Positions 13,042 through 23,400 of a stretch of DNA of 64,000 bases are shown piece by piece (position 1 is the first letter of the stretch; every line of letters begins with the position of its first letter). The stretch spans positions 73,421,676 through 73,485,675 of the forward strand of contig CM061065.1 in the NCBI GenBank assembly GCA_030762895.1, given 5' to 3'. Below the pieces are notes generated by a model, which was given only the letters and a program-made list of their open reading frames with translations, ran no database searches and was not told the DNA's origin. Source of the DNA: Sophora flavescens. Lineage: Eukaryota; Streptophyta; Magnoliopsida; Fabales; Fabaceae. The position numbers and the translations under genes are program-made.

Positions 13042-13171
13042 GGTACTACCTATACTAACAAGATGCATCTTCTTTTCGGTAGCCCATCACTTAAGAACTC
13101 CACAGTTAAGCGTGCTTGACTTGGAGCAATTCTGAGATGGGTGACCTCCTGGGAAGTTTTCCCAGGAAGCT
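13042..13171 (+). ncRNA. 5S rRNA-like segment, first copy
   Basis: The blocks CAGTTAAGCGTGCTTG (A-box region), GATGGGTGACC (intermediate element) and CTCCTGGGAAGT (C-box region) occur in order with spacing like plant 5S rRNA. The 5' part is more diverged and contains a few extra bases (TTAAGAACTCC instead of CAGAACTCC). It is part of the Cassandra-type LTR, not a chromosomal 5S gene: there is no repeat array or T-run terminator right after it. Whether pol III still transcribes it cannot be read from sequence. Confidence 0.8.
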
Positions 13172-13340
13172 AGTGGTTCGGGGACGAACCAAGCGGAAGC
13201 TGGTGGGCATGTAACACCTGGGTGCCGACTAGGGCGGGGAGTGGTCGCCGGTGCAAGAAGGCACGGACAAAGAGCAGAGGGATCCTGAGACTATGTAGGT
13301 ATGAGACTATACAATTGAGGAAGGCTTATATGAATTGATT

Positions 13341-13470
13341 GGTACTACCTATACTAACAAGATGCATCTTCTTTTCGGTAGCCCATCACTTAAGAACTCC
13401 ACAGTTAAGCGTGGTTGACTTGGAGCAATTCTGGGATGGGTGACCTCCTGGGAAGTTTTCCCAGGAAGCA
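13341..13470 (+). ncRNA. 5S rRNA-like segment, second copy
   Basis: This is a second copy 299 bp downstream and nearly identical to the first. It differs for example in GCGTGGTTGAC for GCGTGCTTGAC inside the A-box region, and TCTGGGATGG for TCTGAGATGG. It belongs to the second terminal repeat of the Cassandra-type element. Confidence 0.8.
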
Positions 13471-13654
13471 TGTGAGTGAGGACGAAGCATGCTGAAAAGA
13501 CCCGTGTTGGTTTGTGAGGACAATCGTTAATCCATAAAGAAGCTAGGGATGTTACAGTATACATGATAAGATTAAATATTTAATTTATGGTAAATGAGTT
13601 GTTACATCTATGAGACACGGAATTTGTGCCTTATGATATGTTGTTTGATGTTTG

Positions 13655-13890
13655 CCCCAATACCGCCTATGATAGGGGTATCGAAGAGTAATACCGCCTT
13701 AACGAGGTATCGAAAGTAACATCGCCATGTAATTGGAATGTCGAAAATGAGCAATACCACCTAGAAAGGGGTATCGAAAGTAACACCGCCACAGGTTGGG
13801 GTGTCGAAAAAGGAGAAATTCCACCATGTGCACATGGGAGGTATCGAAATGGAAATGTCCCCGACAGGAGGGTGACATCGAAACACTCCT
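13655..13890 (+). repeat. Degenerate minisatellite in the chromovirus LTR
   Basis: About seven imperfect units of roughly 28-37 bp follow the pattern ATACCGCC, then a short variable part, then GGGGTATCGAAA. The first and last blocks are near-complementary (ATACC / GGTAT), so each unit can fold on itself. Copies have drifted, which suggests an old array. Confidence 0.7.
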
Positions 13891-14620
13891 CGTGAGTAGG
13901 GGTGGGCAATGAGACGCCATTGTCATGTGATGTGTGAATTTATGGCATGCCGACAATAGACCAATTTAATTATGAGGTCTTCGGGCCACTTGGACTAATC
14001 TAGAATTTATTTGGTATATGCAATGTGATGTATTGAGATGAGTTGTTATGCTATATGCTCTCGAGTTGCTGAGATTATTGTTGTTATTAAAAAGTATTTT
14101 CCTTTGTATATATTATTTTGGAAAATTAGCGGATGCCATGGACAGTTTTTCCGGTTACCGCACCGGCTGAGAACAATACTATTTTCAAAAATATTTCATA
14201 AACTGTATTGTTGTTCACTGGGATTTTATATCTCAATATAAGTGTTGTTTTCAGAGTCCAAGGACATTGTTGTTGACCCAGAGATCTGAAGAGTCTTCCT
14301 TTTGATTAGCTAGTGGGTTAGTAATGTAGTATGGCTGAGAGTACTATGCGAACGACGTTCTTGATCTTACGTATTATTTTTCTCGGATTGTAATTAGACG
14401 CCCGGTTTTGAGGCTTTTCTTTTTATTTGTTTTTATCCAGATGTATGGATTATTATTATATTTATTACTTTGATACATTATTATTATTTTATTTAATATG
14501 AGACATTTTCAAGACTTATATAATTGAGAAAAAATTTATGACCAGCATATTTTAATTAAATGCTTTGAAGGATTTTTCTCGAAATTAATTTGGGTTACTA
14601 ATGTAACGATGGGCGTTACG

Positions 14621-15960
14621 TTATGACCTTACCAGCTGGAAAAAACACAGTGGGTTGAAAATGGGTCTTCACCGTGAAGTATAATTCAGATGGATCCGTA
14701 GAAAGGTACAAGGCATGCTTGGTGGCCAAGGGATTCACTCATACTTATGGCATAGACTACTCGGAAACTTTTGCTCCTGTGGCAAAATTGAACACTGTCA
14801 GGATTCTCTTATCCCTTGCTGTCAACTTAGATTGGCCTTTGCACCAATTGGATGTGAAGAATGCATTCCTCAATGGTGACCTAGAAGAAGAGGTATACAT
14901 GGATGAGCCTCCTGGATTTGAAGAAAAAATTGGGTCAAATGTGTGTAATTTGAAGAAGTCACTCTATGGGCTCAAACAGTCCCCGAGAGCATGGTTCGAA
15001 AGATTCACCCAGTCCATGAAGAAACAGGGATACAGTCAAGGACAAGCTGATCACACCCTATTCACAAAATTTTCTTCTGATGGGAAGATTGCTGCACTAA
15101 TTGTCTATGTTGATGACATTGTTCTTACTGGGAATGATGTAATAGAGATGGGAAGGCTGAAGAAAAATTTGGCAGCAGAATTTGAGGTCAAGGATTTGGG
15201 AGCATTGAGATATTTTCTTGGCATGGAGGTTGCTCGATCAAAAAAGGGAATTGTGCTTTCCCAACGAAAGTACATTATGGACCTTTTAAAGGAAACTGGA
15301 ATGAGTGGTTGCAGACCAGTCGATACCCCCATGGACCCAAATGTGAAGCTTTGGGAGAAAGGTGATGTTCCTGTTGATATTGGGAGATATCAGAGAATAG
15401 TTGGCAAGTTAATCTACCTGTCTCATACCAGACCTGATATTGCCTTTTCTGTGAGTGTTGTAAGCCAGTTTATGCACTCCCCATATGAATAACATCTTGA
15501 ACCAGTGAGAGGAATGTTGAAATCTTTACTGATGTAGACTGGGCAGGATCAGTCACCGACAGAAAATCAACTTCAAGATATTGTACCTATGTGTGGGGAA
15601 ATCTAGTAACTTGGAGAAGCAAGAAACAAGGTGTGGTTGCTAGAAGTAGTGCTGAGGCTAAATTTCGAGCAATGGCCCAAGGAATTTGCTAAGGGTTGTG
15701 GATCTATAGAGTCTTGGAGGAACTCAAGATGAAGGTTGATCTCCTATTGAAGCTGTACTGTGACAACAAAGCTACAATAAGCATAGCTCACAATCCCGTC
15801 CAGCATGACAGAACCAAACACATTAAGATTGATCGCCACTTCATAAAAGAAAAAAAGATGCTGGCATTATCTGTCTTCCTTTTGTGACTTCCAACCAACA
15901 AACAGTTGATATTTTGACCAAGAGTCTAGCAAGACCAAATTTTGAGCACTTGATAAGCAA
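14621..15960 (+). pseudogene. pol: Copia RT and RNase H remnant
   Basis: The RT core is clear: LVAKGFTHTYGIDYSETFAP, LDVKNAFLNGDLEEEV and the catalytic VYVDDIVLTGND near 15106. A TGA sits at about 14656 before the long open part (14674-15492). At 15490 a TAA interrupts, and a stretch normally present between HLEPV and the RNase H start is missing. RNase H continues at FTDVDWAGSVTDRKSTS (15530 on) with another stop near 15690 and the LYCDNKATISIAHNP block near 15755. The lineage looks Tork-like, but that is a judgement by eye. Confidence 0.82.
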
Positions 15961-16195
15961 GTTGAGCATGATAGATATATATGTACCAACCTGAGGGGTG
16001 GTGTTGGAGAATCAAGAATATATCCCTGACTTTATCCTCTTTGATTCTATTTGATTTTATCTTTATTATTTTGATTTTATTTTGTTTTATTTCCTTCCTT
16101 AATTATAGGAAGAGATTTGATTTGATTCATTTATTCCACTGCCTTCTACAGTGCTATCTTTTTCCTCATCTACTTCAAGTTTGTGTCATCAATTG
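14621..16195 (+). mobile_element. 3' end of a Ty1/copia retrotransposon
   Basis: A fragment starts inside RT, right where the chromovirus LTR ends, and continues through RNase H to a purine tract (CTGAGGGGTGG) at 15991-16000 and the start of an LTR (TGTTGGAGAATC) at 16002. The LTR is short or truncated, ending around 16190. The upstream part of the element is not in this window. Confidence 0.8.
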
Positions 16196-17339
16196 ACATG
16201 ATATCTCATGTTATATGCGGAGCCCAACATCTTTGAAGCAATCTGTGCATTCACATACATGAAGGCATTGAAACATGCATACACGCAGGCTTAATTATTG
16301 ATTTATAATTTGTGTGTAATAGGTACCAGAAATTCTACTCAAGAAAAATGGAGTCTAGCTCCTTACAATAGAGAAAGTCTCCCTTGATTGAACTGAAAAA
16401 CCAGAAAAGGAAATAGAGCATGCAGACTTAGAGGGACTGTGTCCTCAGCCAAATGGCTCCAAACCTTTACCCCCATAATTGCTGACTCTTCTCTCCTTCC
16501 TCCACGTATATATACCCCACTTCTAACCGTATACCCTTGTGACTCTCCCTTCCCTCTCATTGCCACGTCAGCATTCTGTTTTGCTGCAACATCATTAGCA
16601 ATTAGCATCAACATTCTCCACATTCCCTTCCTTGTCCTACTGTAATTTTGGATATTTTTTGAAAATCAAATTGTAACATTTCAATATTTCAAGGTAATTA
16701 ATGAAAGTTTTGCCCCACTTGAATTCTACCTGCAACAGTTTGGGGAAACAGATGCATTATTATATTGACTTGAATTTATTTATATAAGGAAACAATGACT
16801 ATCATTGTAGTCTACCTAAGAAGATAGGGAAATGGATTTGGTGCAGTGAAATTTTCCCGCATTTATTGCATTCGATAGATCAGAATCGTTGGATGAAGAT
16901 CGGATGACTCACATTCCAAGATTATTTTTTAAATCCAATTTGTCGAGTTTAAAATATGAACCGTTCGATCTTGATTCATTGGTTTCGGCTTATTGAATGT
17001 AGTGAATTCGGGGAATTATGACTACAAGCAATCCGGGTCCTTGACAGAAATTGTCCGAACTTTATTAGTTTCAAGGCTTTCTACCTTGTTTCTTTCCTCT
17101 GTTTTTTTCTTTTGGTTTTTAATTTTGGGTGTATTGATGCTACCTTGATTCATCATTGAACTTGCTTAGTGGGTTTTGACTTTTAGTTTGATCACTTTGA
17201 TGTTTTGACTTGGTGGTACGTGTTCTTAACCCACAACTTCTCTGTACTTACACCTCCCTTCTTCAATATTCTGCTCTTAATTTGTCTTGATTAATTAATT
17301 AGATAAAAAGTACTGAGTGGTTTTCTCATATGGATACAG
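16196..17339 (+). other. No supported gene; probable intron or flank of the NRAMP remnant
   Basis: The sequence is AT-rich with pyrimidine-rich stretches, and no open frame looks like a protein. An imperfect inverted repeat at about 16836-17030 (AATTTTCCCG ... CGGGGAATT) may be a decayed MITE. The last 60 bases before 17340 look like the end of an intron (pyrimidine-rich, ending GGATACAG). Confidence 0.4.
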
Positions 17340-17428
17340 CTTATTTCACGGCTTGTGACTGTTCTGATGATAGTAATTAATGGCTATCTTTTGCTGGATT
17401 TCTTCTCCGTTGAAGTGAATGGTGCCGT

Positions 17429-18751
17429 TAGGGGTGGCAAAATGATCAATTTGTCCATCATCCATTCAGTCCATCCATGAGAAAATCCATCCGATCCATC
17501 CATTTATAAAAAAATAATATAAATGGATTAGATGGATTAGATTATTTTTTTAGTGGATGGTTTATGATCTATCCAATATTTTTTAAAATCTATTGGACTA
17601 ACAACCAAAAATGTAATGGATCAACTTTTATCCATTCCAAAACCAATTTATTTTTTCATATTATTTTTCACCAAATAAAAAAAAACCTCCATTTGTAAAA
17701 AAAAAAAAATACTCCATCTAATTTTCTCTTCGGTTCCCTATTTTTTTTTTTCTCACTATATTATAAGCCTGCACTTAGTGCTACAGTGGTCATGCAACCT
17801 GCTAATTGGGTGAATCCTATAGTTAGAAAACTACTTATCTGTTTCCCATTGTCCTTGTATATATATTTATCTTGCCATTTTCTTATCATTACGTTGTTAC
17901 AGATGTTGCCGAAAATGGTGTTGCAAAAGATACAATACAAAATAATGTCCGCAGGGCAAGCAAATTGACAGAGAGAGAGGCTCGTCAGATTCTTGGTGTG
18001 ACAGAGGAAACTCCTTGGGAGGATATTGTGAAGGTTAATCTATCATTTATGTCTCAGTTACTATCTTTTTTTTTTATGCAAATCTGCTCTATCTCCTTTT
18101 TTTTCCCCTGTTTTTTATATTAAGTATTAACTAATTAATTGGTCTCAATCATCATTAGTAGTTCACGTTATCACACACGTTTTTTTTTTGCTTAGAAACT
18201 TTTAAAAAAAAGTATTAACTAATTGAAAGCACAGAAAGTCGTAACAAGTTTCGTAAAATAATGTCATGGAATGTTGTGGTAAAACAACCTCCGTAGATGC
18301 ACATAATCAATAACTCTCATATAATAATAGAAAAATTGCCGTGATACAAAATTGTTATGCGATGGAGTGAAGATAGAGTAAAGATAGAGAGAAGGAAAAA
18401 AAGGAGAGAGAGAAAGTGTAGAGAGAGGAAGAAAGATGAGAGAGGGTGAGATAAAGATAATATTTTAAATTTTTTTGCAAATTATTTTTAAAAAGAATAT
18501 ATTTTATAGATGGATAAAAGAGATATAAAATTATTTAATTTCTTAAAATAAATCTTAGTGGATGGATTAAATATCTATCCATGAAAAGTTGTTAATGGAT
18601 GGTTCGGATGGATTTTATTTAATGGATCATGGATAGATTGAATTTTTTTAAATGAATTTTTAATGGATTATAATTGATTAATGGATTGTTTTTAATCCAT
18701 CCATTAAGATTCGAATAAAAATTTATCCGATTCATCCATTTGCCACCCTTA
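17429..18751. mobile_element. Non-autonomous hAT transposon carrying a captured gene fragment
   Basis: The termini TAGGGGTGGCAAA and TTTGCCACCCTTA are inverted repeats of hAT type. The 8-bp target duplication is GGTGCCGT (17421-17428) and GGTGCAGT (18752-18759), one mismatch. Subterminal regions are rich in CCATCCAT/GGATGGAT. No transposase is present. The interior holds one exon of PAM16, so it is a Pack-TYPE element. It sits in the coding sequence of the NRAMP remnant, whose reading frame is continuous once the element and one duplication copy are removed. Confidence 0.88.
17903..18033 (+). pseudogene. Captured exon of PAM16/Tim16 (mitochondrial import motor)
   Basis: The segment reads ENGVAKDTIQNNVRRAS and then EARQILGVTEETPWEDIVK, which matches the J-like domain of PAM16 (TIM16), the regulator of the import motor on the matrix side of the inner membrane. 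It is bounded by a splice acceptor (TTGTTACAG) and a donor (AAG then GTTAAT), so genomic DNA with intron edges was captured, not cDNA. One residue appears missing between RRASK and LTE. Only one exon is present, so it cannot make the protein. It is read in the same direction as the NRAMP exon. Confidence 0.8.
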
Positions 18752-19006
18752 GGTGCAGTGGTTGCCACCCTGCTGTGTTCATTAAATGCTGCATATGTTG
18801 CTTTCATAATATACCTTGTTGTACGGGCCATTACCTGTTCACCTTGGAAAAGTGTAACACAAGAGAAGACAATTGCTAACTCAGAATTGAGGAGTAATCA
18901 ATCCTTAAAACCACCAAGTAGAATAGGAGGTGCCATTCTGCTGAAGGTTTTGATGATTACTTTTGCCCTTGAGTATGCCCATGCTTGTTACTCTATAACA
19001 AGTTGA

Positions 19007-20331
19007 TGCAATCGGGAGTGGCACCTTAATGTAAATTTTATGAAATAATAAGTAAGTAGATTTTAGTTCTAGGTTAATATCAAATTTAGTATGTGTGTTT
19101 CTGGATTAGAGTTTGTAAAGTTGATTTTGAATCAACTTGATTTTACAAACTTGGAACGTTTAGATAATTTATTAGTCATCTTAACAAAGTGAAGTTGCTT
19201 TTCAACACACTTCATGAAGTTTAATATATTAATTATTTTTAAAGTTTTTATTTCTTTATTTGAACGCCTTGGTAGTAAGTGGAGTTTCCCAACAGATATA
19301 TGCACCCAGGATTTGAGGCAGACGAGGTGAGACTTCCAACAATATTTATAAAGTGAGAATATTTGTTTAACAAATGAAATGGTTATTGATAAAGAATCAT
19401 TTGTATTTTAGAAAATTTATCAGATGATAGAATAATCTAATTATTGTGAGCTATATTTTGATTCTTTGATTATGGATTGATGTTCAATTTTTATATCTTT
19501 TTTTTTGACATCTTCCAATTTTTATATTTAAAGATGTATTAAAGCTATTAACTTAATGATCCATTAATTTAATTAGACTCAAAGAATCTAACAGTTGGTT
19601 AGTATGGTTCAGTCCAATCAGCATAGACATTAACCTAACAACCTATATATAACAAATTTTTTATTATCAGACTTGTCAAGTTATCTATAGATCCCATATA
19701 AGAATTTCGAAATTGCTCCTCATGTGTCTTAAACAACCTCCTGTTCAGCTTAGCCAACTCTTACTTGTTGATGTTATGAGTTTTTGCTCCCTGCTTAATA
19801 TATACTAGTATAATTTGTTTCTTTTTTCTGGGCTTTAGCCCTTTTGTTAATAAATAAAATTAAGATCCACTTGATGTTCTAATTTTGTTGATCTTATTTT
19901 TACAATTAGATTCTAACTTGCTGTTGATAAGAAAAATTAGTATTTGATCAAAAAAAAAAAAAAATTTAGTATGTATACTTGTTGGTTATGATCCAACTTC
20001 AAGCTAAATTATCTCATGAATAAAATAATTCATGCCTCCTATTGAGGGCCCTTTTTTTCTTATAACAGGATCTCCCCCTAGTACCAGGGAAAAAAAAAAA
20101 AATCATACATGACTTGAAGTGAAATAAGTTTTTTTTTTTTTGACTAAAGAAGTGAAATAAGTTAAGAGTAGTGATATTTACGCCAATTCTATTCTTACAA
20201 AACACACATACTTCATGATAATCCATCTAAATCATTAAAAAAAAAAAGTTACGGTGAGATCAAAGAATTTATTATCCAATAAGTTTACAAGACCTTTGTT
20301 TATGCAAGTGCCATTTTTTCATTATGTTATC
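19007..20331. other. No supported gene; AT-rich flank with LINE-like tails
   Basis: I see no coding frame. Oligo-T runs followed by GAC occur at about 19498-19512 and 20130-20147, the same signature as the 3' tail of the LINE starting at 20349, so short 5'-truncated LINE or SINE pieces are plausible. The rest looks like degenerate intergenic sequence. Confidence 0.4.
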
Positions 20332-20459
20332 CTACACCTAAATAACTTTTTTTTTTGACATTAATAGAGGATAATCCATTAACTGAAATAAGCATCATTA
20401 CAGACAATAAGACTGATTGGGTCTGGGACATATCCCTCCCACAAATGAGAACCACAAGT

Positions 20460-23400
20460 CTTGGCTATACCAACTAAAGCATGGGCAGCGCCATTGCTTT
20501 CCCTTCAAATACAAACAACTTGTGTATTCCTCATTTGATCTAACAACTACAGACAATCTAACATAACAGACTCAATAAGAGCTAGTTTAATACTCCCTTT
20601 GAGGCATTTAACAACTAACTCAGAATCTGTTTCAATGATTATCCTAGAGAAATTCTGTTCCTTTGCCCATTGGATGCACCATCTGAGACCAAGAGCCTCT
20701 GCTAATAAAGTGGGAGAAGTCCTGATCCCTTCTAGCTTTGTTGCAGCAAACATGGTAGCACCTTCATGATTTCTAGCCAAAAGGCCCCATCCAGTGGTAT
20801 CATCATTAAAGCATCCTGCATCAATATTAATTTTTGTTGTTCCGGGTCAGGTGGTTCCCATTTGGTTGCTACTCGATTGCCTTTACCAAGCGCTCCACCC
20901 ATGTTGGCTTTGTTGAAATCATCTACAAAATTAACTACAGAAGCCACAATATAAATAGGATTAAAACTCCTACTGTTAATTAAACACAATTTGGTTCCTT
21001 ACTTTCCATATCTTCCACAAGATAACACTGAAGATCTGCTTTGCAAGTAGATCTGGACAGGACAGCCACTGGGACATCCAATCAAAAAGGCTTAGTTGAT
21101 CCGGTACATGTATGCCCAGCTGAGAGGTGAACCACAGAACTTGGACTGCTTGGCATTTCATGAATAAGTGCTCTGCATCCTCCTCTTCATTGCTGCAGAT
21201 TGGATCCAGCGTGATGCATTTCCTTCTCAAATTTACTCTTGTAGGAAGAATATTTCTAGCTAACCTCCATAGGAAATTCCTGATACAATTAGGAACCTTT
21301 GCATTCCATATCTCCTTCCATACCATTTGTCCCCTGGAATTTGAAGACTCTGCAACATTCCTATTCTTCTCCTCAACAATCAAATGATAGGCAGAACGAA
21401 CGATGTATTCTCCATCCCTTTCCTAGTGCCACATTAGCTTATCTTCTGGGAGTCTCAGGGATATAGGGATATTCAAAATCTGTTGGGCTTCAAATATGTT
21501 GAAAATGCTAAATATTAAGTCTCTTTTCCACCGCTTTGTGTCAGGGCCAATGAGCTCACAGACTTTTGCGTTTTGTGGAAGGTTAGCTACTGGGCTCCAA
21601 ACTCTGAAATTCGCTTGATCTGGAAGCCACCTATCAGACCATATGCCAATAGAATTACCATTTCCAATCTGCCATATAGCCCCAGCCTCTATTACTTCCT
21701 TAGCAGACATTAAACTCCTCCATGCATAACTTGGCTGAAATCCCATTTTTGCTTCCAATAATGAGCTCCTAGGATAGTATCTGGATTTAAAGACCCTGGC
21801 CATGATGGAGTTATCCCCTTTTATCAACCTCCAGCACTGCTTGCCCAACAAAGCTCTATTAAACTCACTGAAGCCTCTAAAGCCAAGACCCCCTCTATCT
21901 TTTGCTGTCCCCAACCTGTCCCAACTTAGCCAGTGAATTTTCCTCTTGTTCTCAGATGTTCCCCACCAGAATTTAGACAACATACTTTCAATATTCTTGC
22001 AACAACCTTCTGGGATCCTATATATAGCAGCTCATTATATAATTTGGTATGGCTTGTGCTACAGATTTGATCAAAGTTTCCTTTCCTGCTCTTGAAAGAC
22101 ACTTCTCCTTCCAACCCTTAAGCTTCTTCCATATACGGTCTTGGACAAAATTAAAGATCTCATTTTTGGATCTACCAAAAACCACTGGTAGCCCAAGGTA
22201 CCTCACATGAGAAGTCACAGTCTTTACTCCCATCTTTTCACAGATCATATGCTGCTCACTATTAGGCACATTTCGACTATATGACACCTCAGATTTGTCC
22301 AAACTAGCTAGTTGACCCGAGGCATTCTAGTAAGTATTGAGGACCAGTAATATGGCACCGGCTTCTTTAATATTTGCTCGGGGAAAAAGAAGGTCATCAT
22401 CGATGAAACAACAGTGTGTGATCTCAAGAGCTTTTCTAGCTATACTGGATTCCATGTAAGTTCCTCAACCGAGCCTCTCTATGCATCAAGCCCGAAAGCA
22501 CATTAGCACAAATGATGAAAATATAAGGTGACAATGGGTCACCTTGTCTTAGGCCCCTCTCCGGTAGAAAATCCTACTCGGTTGTCCATTGATCGAACCT
22601 AATAGGAAACAGTAGATATGCACTCCATGATAGTTCTTGTCAAAGTGGCGGGGAAAACTCGTAGCCAAAAGAAAAGCCTTGATTAAAGGCCACTCCATCC
22701 GATCGTATGCTTTTGCCATATCCAGCTTGAGTGCCATGACACCTTTCTTCCCTTTTGTCTTCTTTTTGAGCCAATGGAAGCACTCCATGGCAATCAAGGC
22801 ATTGTCTGTGATCAACCTACCCCTAACAAAAGCACTCTGCTCCTCATCCACAATATCTGGCAGCAAGGTCTTCACCCTGTTAGCAATCACTTTTGTAACT
22901 ATCTTCATGACCACATTGCATAAACTAATGGGTCTAAAATGCTTAGGGGACATCGGGTTTTTGCATTTTGGAATAAGGGCTATGAAAGTCTTGTTTTTTC
23001 TTTCTGGAGATCTACCCTCATTAAGGATTTCCAAAACAAGTCTTTGTATGTCACTTCCCACAATATGCCAAAATTTTTGAAAAAATAAGGCTGGAAGTCC
23101 ATCTGGGCCAGGTGCTTTAAGGGGGTGCATCTGATCAATTGCTTCTTTAATCTCTTCACCCGTAAACTGTTGGACACACCATTCTTTTTGATCCTCATTC
23201 AATCTTCTTTGGATCACTGCACAAATCTGTTCAATGCCCTCTGGATTTGAGATTGAAAACAAGTCCCTGAAGTAGGATAGGAAAATTCTCTCCACATTCT
23301 CCACTCCAAATCGCCACGCACCATCTTCATCTTTCATCTTCTTAATTTCATTTGTTTTCCTTCTTTGGCTAGCCTTGCCATGGAAGAATCTAGTATTATG

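Larger units (their letters stand above)
12851..13556 (+). mobile_element. Cassandra-type TRIM carrying 5S rRNA-like segments
   Basis: Two direct repeats (12851-13209 and 13210-13556) each begin TGTAACACC, and the whole ends ATGTTACA. The 5-bp duplication GTATA flanks it at 12846-12850 and 13557-13561, which proves insertion into the chromovirus LTR. Each unit holds a segment resembling 5S rRNA. Such elements (Cassandra) are short LTR elements without coding capacity that carry a pol III 5S promoter. The two units differ: the first has about 60 extra bases after the GCACGGACAAAGAGC block and a different 3' end, and there is almost no internal domain between them. Confidence 0.85.
9584..14620 (+). 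mobile_element. Decayed chromodomain gypsy element (Tekay/Del-like), 5' half missing
   Basis: The element begins inside reverse transcriptase at FIDDILIYS and runs through RNase H, integrase and a C-terminal chromodomain, then the tract TTTCGGGGACGAAATTC ... AAGGAGGGGAGAAA and a 3' LTR starting TATAACATCC (ancestrally TGTAACA). That PPT context is typical of plant Tekay-type chromoviruses. Gag, protease and most of RT are absent. The 3' LTR was later hit by the Cassandra-type element at 12851-13556. Confidence 0.85.
12012..14620 (+). repeat. 3' LTR of the chromovirus, interrupted by a Cassandra-type element
   Basis: The LTR follows the purine tract at 11998-12011 and ends near GGGCGTTACG at 14620, matching the TGTAACA/TGTTACA style of termini. 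Without the 706-bp insertion and its 5-bp duplication it is about 1.9 kb. It contains a degenerate minisatellite at 13655-13890. Open frames in it are not supported as genes. Confidence 0.7.
17340..19006 (+). pseudogene. NRAMP metal transporter, last exon, split by a hAT insertion
   Basis: After an ACAG splice acceptor, the frame from 17340 reads a membrane segment with INGYLLLDFF followed by EVNG. Across the insertion, from 18760, it continues with two hydrophobic stretches (NAAYVAFIIYLVV) and a polar tail with SPWKSVTQ. This is the C-terminal end of an NRAMP-family divalent metal transporter (Nramp2/3/4-like), a proton-coupled carrier of iron or manganese in vacuolar or other membranes. The open frame runs to 19006; the native stop may be earlier. 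A 1323-bp hAT element interrupts the codons at 17429. No upstream exons were found, so they lie outside the window or are lost. The family call rests on recognised motifs only. Confidence 0.6.
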
